A DNA stretch of 64,000 nt from Patiriisocius sp047731265. GTDB taxonomy: Bacteria; Bacteroidota; Bacteroidia; Flavobacteriales; Flavobacteriaceae. Position 1 is the stretch's first letter; the number at the start of each line of letters is the position of its first letter. Shown one piece after another: positions 59,205 to 64,000 of this stretch. The notes below the pieces were generated by a model. It ran no database searches. It saw only the letters and a program-made list of their open reading frames with translations, and was not told the DNA's origin. Location of the stretch: NCBI RefSeq assembly GCF_047731265.1, contig NZ_CP159835.1:3348001-3412000 (forward strand), written 5' to 3'. Both the position numbers and the translations under genes were made by a program.

Positions 59205-60356
59205 TTAAAAATTACTTTTATCAAAAATCAGCTTTTCTCTTTTAGAAAATTCTTGTTTATTAAAAATTGTTGTGTAAGGATACCAGTGGTGATACCATCT
59301 TGAATTTGCTACAATATCTGATGTATCTTCAAAATAAGGAGACAAGCTTATAACTGTTGTAAATAATAGTATAAACGCGGATAGTATATATTTTTTGAAC
59401 GTATCTACTTGATTTTGATAAACCCCCATAATTAACTCTGCTACTACTATAAAAAATATGGGAGTCAAATAATTTAAAAATCTAAAAAAGATAAAAAAGA
59501 TTGCTGTTGATGCACCAATTAATAAATATATATTTAAGAAAGGAAAAAGTTTTATGTCCCTCTTAATATTCTTTTCTGCGAGATACTTAATGATGTAGGG
59601 ATAAATAATGTATAAGAGATATAATGACACAAACCCGATTAATGATGGGCTATAATCTGCATAACTCTTTGCATTACTCATAAAACCACCTAGTAGATTT
59701 ACTTTAAAAACTAAACTCGCAAAAACAGAATTAAGAATAATTCCAATAAAAAATAAAAATGTGGCTTGTAAAAAGTTTAATTTTATTTTCATCAATAGCG
59801 GAATTATAAATAATATAATTCCTGAAAAATGAAATTGAAATGTGATGATTGCACAAATAAAATAAGGGACCCATTTTTTATTAATTAAAAAACTTAGGGC
59901 ATAAAGGAATACTACTATAGCTAGAGATTCTCTTAATATTTCAAAATTAAAATAAAAATAGTATCCAATATAATATAGCAAAACACCCAAAAACGTATGC
60001 TTCGTGAATTTTTTTATGAAATGAAAAATGAAAAAATTTATGAAAATTGCGTGCATAAACTGCAGTACATAGAACTCTTTTGAAATAGATTTTGCTACGG
60101 CACTAAATACCAACCATAGTGGTTGTAGTTTTGGAAAAGCAAAATTTCCGTAAATCAATTGATTTAAGTCTGGCATTCTCTCGTGACGTACTATATATAA
60201 CAATGTATCTCCTCCTACTCTATATCGCAGACCACTAAGAAGTACCAAGACTAAAAAAACAACAAAATACCAGAATACTCTACCGAAGGTAGCACCGCCA
60301 AAATCGTATACGACCGCTAATACTATGAGAAAAAACAAAATGACAAAATATATCAT
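59205..60356 (-). CDS. EpsG family polysaccharide polymerase (Wzy-like)
   Basis: A 383-residue inner-membrane protein with about ten to eleven hydrophobic segments and the EpsG-type start (DFGGATFGRVFWYFVVFLVL, then LRYRVGGDTLLYIVRHERMP). Such proteins join lipid-linked repeat units in the periplasm. It sits after the flippase, with an ATGA overlap, and is followed by a remnant of a related gene. Low sequence conservation is normal for this family. Confidence 0.85.
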   Translation of the reverse strand: MIYFVILFFLIVLAVVYDFGGATFGRVFWYFVVFLVLVLLSGLRYRVGGDTLLYIVRHERMPDLNQLIYGNFAFPKLQPLWLVFSAVAKSISKEFYVLQFMHAIFINFFIFHFIKKFTKHTFLGVLLYYIGYYFYFNFEILRESLAIVVFLYALSFLINKKWVPYFICAIITFQFHFSGIILFIIPLLMKIKLNFLQATFLFFIGIILNSVFASLVFKVNLLGGFMSNAKSYADYSPSLIGFVSLYLLYIIYPYIIKYLAEKNIKRDIKLFPFLNIYLLIGASTAIFFIFFRFLNYLTPIFFIVVAELIMGVYQNQVDTFKKYILSAFILLFTTVISLSPYFEDTSDIVANSRWYHHWYPYTTIFNKQEFSKREKLIFDKSNF

Positions 60357-61732
60357 ACCCTACGTTTTATAAGATTTAAAACGTGCTTTTTATAAAAGAA
60401 TATATTTAGTAATAATATACCAATAGCACAACACACTATCCTGATCGCATTATTGTATTCTGCATTATAAGCATACCAAAACAACGTAAACATAAGACTG
60501 AAATAAAGTGCATCCTTTAAGAATTCTTTTAAAACAAATGGTTGACAGGAAATAGGTAACATCGTCCAAATATATATAGAAATTACCGAAGCTACCGCTA
60601 TACTCTCTAGGCTCTTAAAATAAAAATAAATAGACAAACTTAAACTAAGCGCAATTGCTAAATATACAAATGTATCTCGTAAGAATTTTTTTTCAATTTT
60701 TTTTATTTTGTACAGGTTTACATAAATGGACTTTATGACTACCATGCCTGGCAACGAAGCCATAAGTATCGCTGTTACCGGTAAAGCATCTATATACTTT
60801 GGGAGAAAACTCGTTACTATGGTTTCAAGAAAAAAGTACCCTACCAAGGTAAAGCTACTAATAATAAATAAAATAATTTTAATATTTCTTACCACCTCTT
60901 TACTATGATTATTATATAAATGTGGATAGAACGTTTTATTTATTGCCCCAATAAAAACCATTACAAATCCTATAAGACTTACCCCCAAAGAATAAATAGC
61001 AAAATTTATATCTCCTGTAAATATTTTTGATATCCATCTTCCCGAATCAAAAAATAAAGTAAATAATAAATTACCCAACATTATATAAAATCCAGAAAAA
61101 AAAACGAGTTTAAATAATTTTGCATTAATTGGAATGCTTTTTAATGAAATGGAGAGGTTATATTTTGTGGACCTTCCATATTTATATTCCAAGAATACGA
61201 CAGATATGATATATCCACAAATTGAAGCAAGTACGTAAAACCTATAATCCTTTACTCCTAATAACATTAAGCTTAGTGTAATAATAATACTGGCTAAGGG
61301 TACTATTATTGTAGTAATAGAATATTCTTTAAACTGTGCTATAGCTTGATAATAGTATAAAAAGAACGATTGTAAGTTTATGGGTAAAATAGCCAGACTT
61401 ATCAAAAGTAAAATATCATTGTTAAGTACAAAACCAGCAATAACAACTACTACAACTAAAAGTAGCTGAAAACTTAGGAAAAAATTGTGATACCCATTAA
61501 ACTCTTTTTTATCAACTGTTTCTTTAGCATATCCTCCATATTTGATGTTGAGACCATCTACAAAACCAAAGTGTAAAAATCCAATAAAACTTGCGTAGAG
61601 TGTGTATGTTTTTACTTGTGCAAAATCTTCAATCGACAGGATATATGGCAGTACAAGTCCATTTACAACGCTTGATATTAAAACGATGAAATTAGAAACA
61701 GCAACTCGAATTAGGTCTTTTTTAAGTCCCAT
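60353..61732 (-). CDS. Oligosaccharide flippase (Wzx-like)
   Basis: A 459-residue MOP-superfamily membrane protein with about 12-14 helices (LIRVAVSNFIVLISSVVNGL at the N-terminus, LPGMVVIKSIYVNLYKIKK near 325). It moves the undecaprenyl-linked repeat unit across the inner membrane. It is coupled to the polymerase gene by a 4-bp overlap and lies 21 bp after rmlD. ATG start. Confidence 0.9.
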   Translation of the reverse strand: MGLKKDLIRVAVSNFIVLISSVVNGLVLPYILSIEDFAQVKTYTLYASFIGFLHFGFVDGLNIKYGGYAKETVDKKEFNGYHNFFLSFQLLLVVVVVIAGFVLNNDILLLISLAILPINLQSFFLYYYQAIAQFKEYSITTIIVPLASIIITLSLMLLGVKDYRFYVLASICGYIISVVFLEYKYGRSTKYNLSISLKSIPINAKLFKLVFFSGFYIMLGNLLFTLFFDSGRWISKIFTGDINFAIYSLGVSLIGFVMVFIGAINKTFYPHLYNNHSKEVVRNIKIILFIISSFTLVGYFFLETIVTSFLPKYIDALPVTAILMASLPGMVVIKSIYVNLYKIKKIEKKFLRDTFVYLAIALSLSLSIYFYFKSLESIAVASVISIYIWTMLPISCQPFVLKEFLKDALYFSLMFTLFWYAYNAEYNNAIRIVCCAIGILLLNIFFYKKHVLNLIKRRV

Positions 61733-61753
61733 GTAGGATTTTAGTTAAATATA

Positions 61754-62617
61754 TTAACTAGCATTTTCTATACAATGAACTAGTGAAGTTTTCCAATACG
61801 GAATGTCTAGATTAAATATTTCTCTAATCTTTTTTTTGTTTAGTACTGAATAACTTGGCCTTTTTGCCACTGTTTTATAAAATTTAGATTCCACAGGGCT
61901 AATCTTGCATTTGAGATTATTTAAATGTATTATCTCTTGAGCAAAATCATACCAGCTGCAAACCCCTTCATTGGAAAAATTATAAATCCCAATAGTATCA
62001 TTATTTATTTTTGGGGCTATTTGCAAAGAGGCTTCTGCTAAATCTAACGCGTATGTGGGAGTGCCTACTTGATCAAAAATAACATTTAGTTCCTCTTTTT
62101 CTTTTCCAAGTTTAGAAATTGTTTTGTAAAAATTATGGCCAAAATTAGAGTAAACCCAGGATGTTCTTAAAATAACATAGGCTATAGAAGAGTTAACAAG
62201 CAGTTCTTCTCCTAATAATTTTGAAGCGCCGTATTGTCCAATTGGGTTCGTCTCCATGTCTTCGGTTAAAGGAATGTTCGAAGTACCATCAAAAACATAA
62301 TCTGTTGAAAAATGAATTATTTTTATTTTATGATTTTTTGCGGCGTCTATAAGATTTTTGACACCATCACCATTAATTGCTTTGGCTTGTTGAAATTCAA
62401 CTTCAGCGGTATCAACTTGGGTATACGCGGCACAATTTATAATGTGTGTGAACGAATGATTATCTTCAAAAAAACAAATTACTTCTTCTTTATTTGTTAT
62501 ATCTAACTCATTTCTATCTACAAATTTGAAACTATACTCTGGGTATTTACTTTCAATAGCCCGATATTGTTTAGCCAGCTGTCCTTTTCCGCCTGTAATT
62601 AAAAATGAAATATTCAT
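61754..62617 (-). CDS. rmlD: dTDP-4-dehydrorhamnose reductase
   Basis: A 287-residue SDR enzyme making dTDP-L-rhamnose with NAD(P)H. FLITGGKGQLAKQYRA (nucleotide site), INCAAYTQVDTAE, HFSTDYVFDGTSNIPLTE, QYGASKLLGEELL (Tyr-Lys) and RTSWVYSNFGHNF are typical. ATG overlaps the rmlC stop by one base. Last of the rml genes in transcription order here. Confidence 0.94.
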   Translation of the reverse strand: MNISFLITGGKGQLAKQYRAIESKYPEYSFKFVDRNELDITNKEEVICFFEDNHSFTHIINCAAYTQVDTAEVEFQQAKAINGDGVKNLIDAAKNHKIKIIHFSTDYVFDGTSNIPLTEDMETNPIGQYGASKLLGEELLVNSSIAYVILRTSWVYSNFGHNFYKTISKLGKEKEELNVIFDQVGTPTYALDLAEASLQIAPKINNDTIGIYNFSNEGVCSWYDFAQEIIHLNNLKCKISPVESKFYKTVAKRPSYSVLNKKKIREIFNLDIPYWKTSLVHCIENAS

Positions 62618-63165
62618 TAGTCAAAATATTTCGCATTCTTAAAAGAAGGGCCGAGTAAATCTTTTTCAGACAACACCATCTTTTCTTTCTCTAAATGCCA
62701 GTCTATATTTAAATCTTTGTCATTGTAAACAATAGATGCTTCACTTTCTTTATTATAATAATTATCGCATTTGTAAGCAAATACAACTGTCTCAGACAAA
62801 CAAATAAAACCATGGGCAAATCCCCTAGGCACAAAAAATTGCTTTTTATTTTCTTCGCTTAGTTCTATAGCACAATGTTCTCCAAAGGTGGGAGAGGTCT
62901 TTCTTAAATCAACAGCGACATCTAATACTTTTCCTTCCAGTACTCTTACTAATTTTGATTGGGCAAAGGGCGCTTTTTGATAATGCAAACCTCTTAAAAC
63001 ACCCAAAGAAGACTTCGATTCATTTTCTTGAACAAAATCAACAGACCCTATATGTTTCTCAAATTCAGTTTGCTTATATGATTCAAAAAAGTAACCTCTA
63101 TCATCTCTTATAACACGAGGTTCTATGATCCACAAACCCTTGATAAACGTTTCAGTAAATTTCAT
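62617..63165 (-). CDS. rmlC: dTDP-4-dehydrorhamnose 3,5-epimerase
   Basis: A 182-residue cupin enzyme. DDRGYFFESYKQTEF, VQENESKSSLGVLRGLHYQK (with the catalytic His), VRVLEGKVLDVAVDLRKTSP and FFVPRGFAHGFICLSE are family blocks. Makes dTDP-4-keto-L-rhamnose. It begins 2 bp after the rmlA stop. Confidence 0.95.
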   Translation of the reverse strand: MKFTETFIKGLWIIEPRVIRDDRGYFFESYKQTEFEKHIGSVDFVQENESKSSLGVLRGLHYQKAPFAQSKLVRVLEGKVLDVAVDLRKTSPTFGEHCAIELSEENKKQFFVPRGFAHGFICLSETVVFAYKCDNYYNKESEASIVYNDKDLNIDWHLEKEKMVLSEKDLLGPSFKNAKYFD

Positions 63166-63167
63166 AA

Positions 63168-64000
63168 TTAATCTTCTAACAATTGTTGTAGATATGCTCC
63201 GTAAGCATTTTTAGACATTGCTTTCGCGCTGCTCTGTAATCTGTCCTTATCAATCCAATTTTTTGCGTAAGCAATTTCTTCTAAACAAGCAATTTTCAAT
63301 CCTGTTCTATGCTCTACTGCTTTAACAAATTCTGTAGCTTCAGTTAAGGCTTCATGAGTACCAGTATCCAACCAAGCGAATCCTCTACTAAGTATTTGCA
63401 TTGCGAGTTGGTTTTGACGCAAGTATTCTTGATTTACAGAGGTGATTTCTAGTTCTCCTCTATTTGATGGTTTTACATTTTTTGCAATTTCAACAACTGA
63501 GTTCGGATAAAAATACAAACCGACAACCGCATAATTAGATTTAGGTTTTATTGGTTTTTCTTCAATACTCAATACATTATTTGCCTTGTCAAATTCTGCT
63601 ACACCATATCGTTCAGGATCATTAACATAGTTACCAAACACAACAGCCTTTCCTTGATTTGCCACTCTATCTTTAGCATTTGCGAGTAGCTTTTGAAAAC
63701 CAGATCCAAAAAATATGTTATCTCCCAATACCAAACAAACATCATCACCGCCAATAAAATCTTCTCCAAGAATAAAAGCCTGTGCCAGACCATCTGGACT
63801 GGGTTGTTCTATATAAGATAAAGAAATCCCAAACTGGCTTCCATCTCCTAAAAGGTGTTTGAAATTAGGTAAATCATGTGGCGTTGATATAATTAACACC
63901 TCCTTTATATCTGCCAACATCAATACAGATAAAGGATAATATACCATAGGCTTATCATAAATAGGCAATAATTGCTTACTTACCCCTAGCGTTAAAGGGT
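63168..64000 (-). CDS. rmlA: Glucose-1-phosphate thymidylyltransferase, 5' end outside window
   Basis: About 277 codons are present; the frame continues past 64000. The sequence begins PLTLGVSKQLLPIYDKPMVY, so only about 16 N-terminal residues, including most of the GGxGTRL motif, are missing. SYIEQPSPDGLAQAFILGED, LVLGDNIFFG (metal-binding Asp), NRGELEITSVNQEYL and GFAWLDTGTHEALTEA are diagnostic. First step to dTDP-rhamnose. rmlB would be expected next to it, upstream of the window. Confidence 0.95.
   Translation of the reverse strand, partial: PLTLGVSKQLLPIYDKPMVYYPLSVLMLADIKEVLIISTPHDLPNFKHLLGDGSQFGISLSYIEQPSPDGLAQAFILGEDFIGGDDVCLVLGDNIFFGSGFQKLLANAKDRVANQGKAVVFGNYVNDPERYGVAEFDKANNVLSIEEKPIKPKSNYAVVGLYFYPNSVVEIAKNVKPSNRGELEITSVNQEYLRQNQLAMQILSRGFAWLDTGTHEALTEATEFVKAVEHRTGLKIACLEEIAYAKNWIDKDRLQSSAKAMSKNAYGAYLQQLLED

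Overview
The window is chromosomal DNA from an AT-rich marine-type member of the Flavobacteriaceae (Bacteroidetes). This follows from gldF and gldG gliding genes, type IX secretion C-terminal sorting domains, SusC-free TonB receptors, tRNAs without an encoded CCA, frequent TTG/GTG starts, and promoters of the Bacteroidetes form TAnnTTTG with an upstream TTG.

Layout: (1) 1-7830 is accessory and heavily decayed. It holds gene scraps, an XRE regulator remnant fused by deletion to a decayed FG-GAP/ASPIC protein, an intact tandem paralogue of that protein, a large CUB-type lipoprotein, and a dead ISL3-family (ISAon1-like) insertion sequence. (2) 7850-14320 is a minus-strand rRNA operon (16S, tRNA-Ile, tRNA-Ala, 23S, 5S). 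It is driven by two near-identical promoters, has a decayed tRNA-like sequence in its leader, and is followed by a terminator plus five tandem 134-bp units that each repeat a terminator hairpin. (3) 14612-36869 is mostly core genome: DUF4294 protein, M42 aminopeptidase, MBOAT acyltransferase with a frameshifted DltD/AlgJ-like partner, AGCS symporter, PagL-like protein, purC, phoH, SAM hydrolase, gldFG, dnaN, a TonB receptor, a LamG/PNGase F-like secreted protein, mnmE and a small basic protein. (4) 37144-38636 is a second graveyard: a DUF5706 (Pycsar effector-like) membrane protein and an adenosine deaminase-like protein, both closed only by in-frame nonsense codons. (5) 38655-40934 has a small multidrug export protein, an octamer tandem repeat and an FAD dehydrogenase. 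(6) 41100-64000 is one large minus-strand surface-polysaccharide locus running past the window end.

The polysaccharide locus encodes three nucleotide-sugar routes. RmlA/C/D make dTDP-L-rhamnose (rmlB is not in the window). CapE/CapF/CapG-type enzymes make UDP-N-acetyl-L-fucosamine. PglF/PglE/PglD-type enzymes make UDP-di-N-acetylbacillosamine, whose sugar phosphate the PglC-type transferase would load onto undecaprenyl phosphate. Wzx flippase, EpsG/Wzy polymerase, two GT4 and one GT8 glycosyltransferases, a hexapeptide acyltransferase, a CapK-like AMP-binding enzyme, a beta-helix lipoprotein and an outer-membrane Wzi protein complete a Wzy-dependent assembly system. Inside the locus lie remnants of an older polymerase, of a second beta-helix protein and of a four-helix-bundle (S23) protein, plus a lipoprotein interrupted at an A9 tract, all signs of repeated gene replacement.

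No intact, clearly new defence system was found. The most unusual structures are the rrn terminator array, the DUF5706/deaminase relic pair and the A9-interrupted lipoprotein. All assignments are from reading the sequence; no database search was run.
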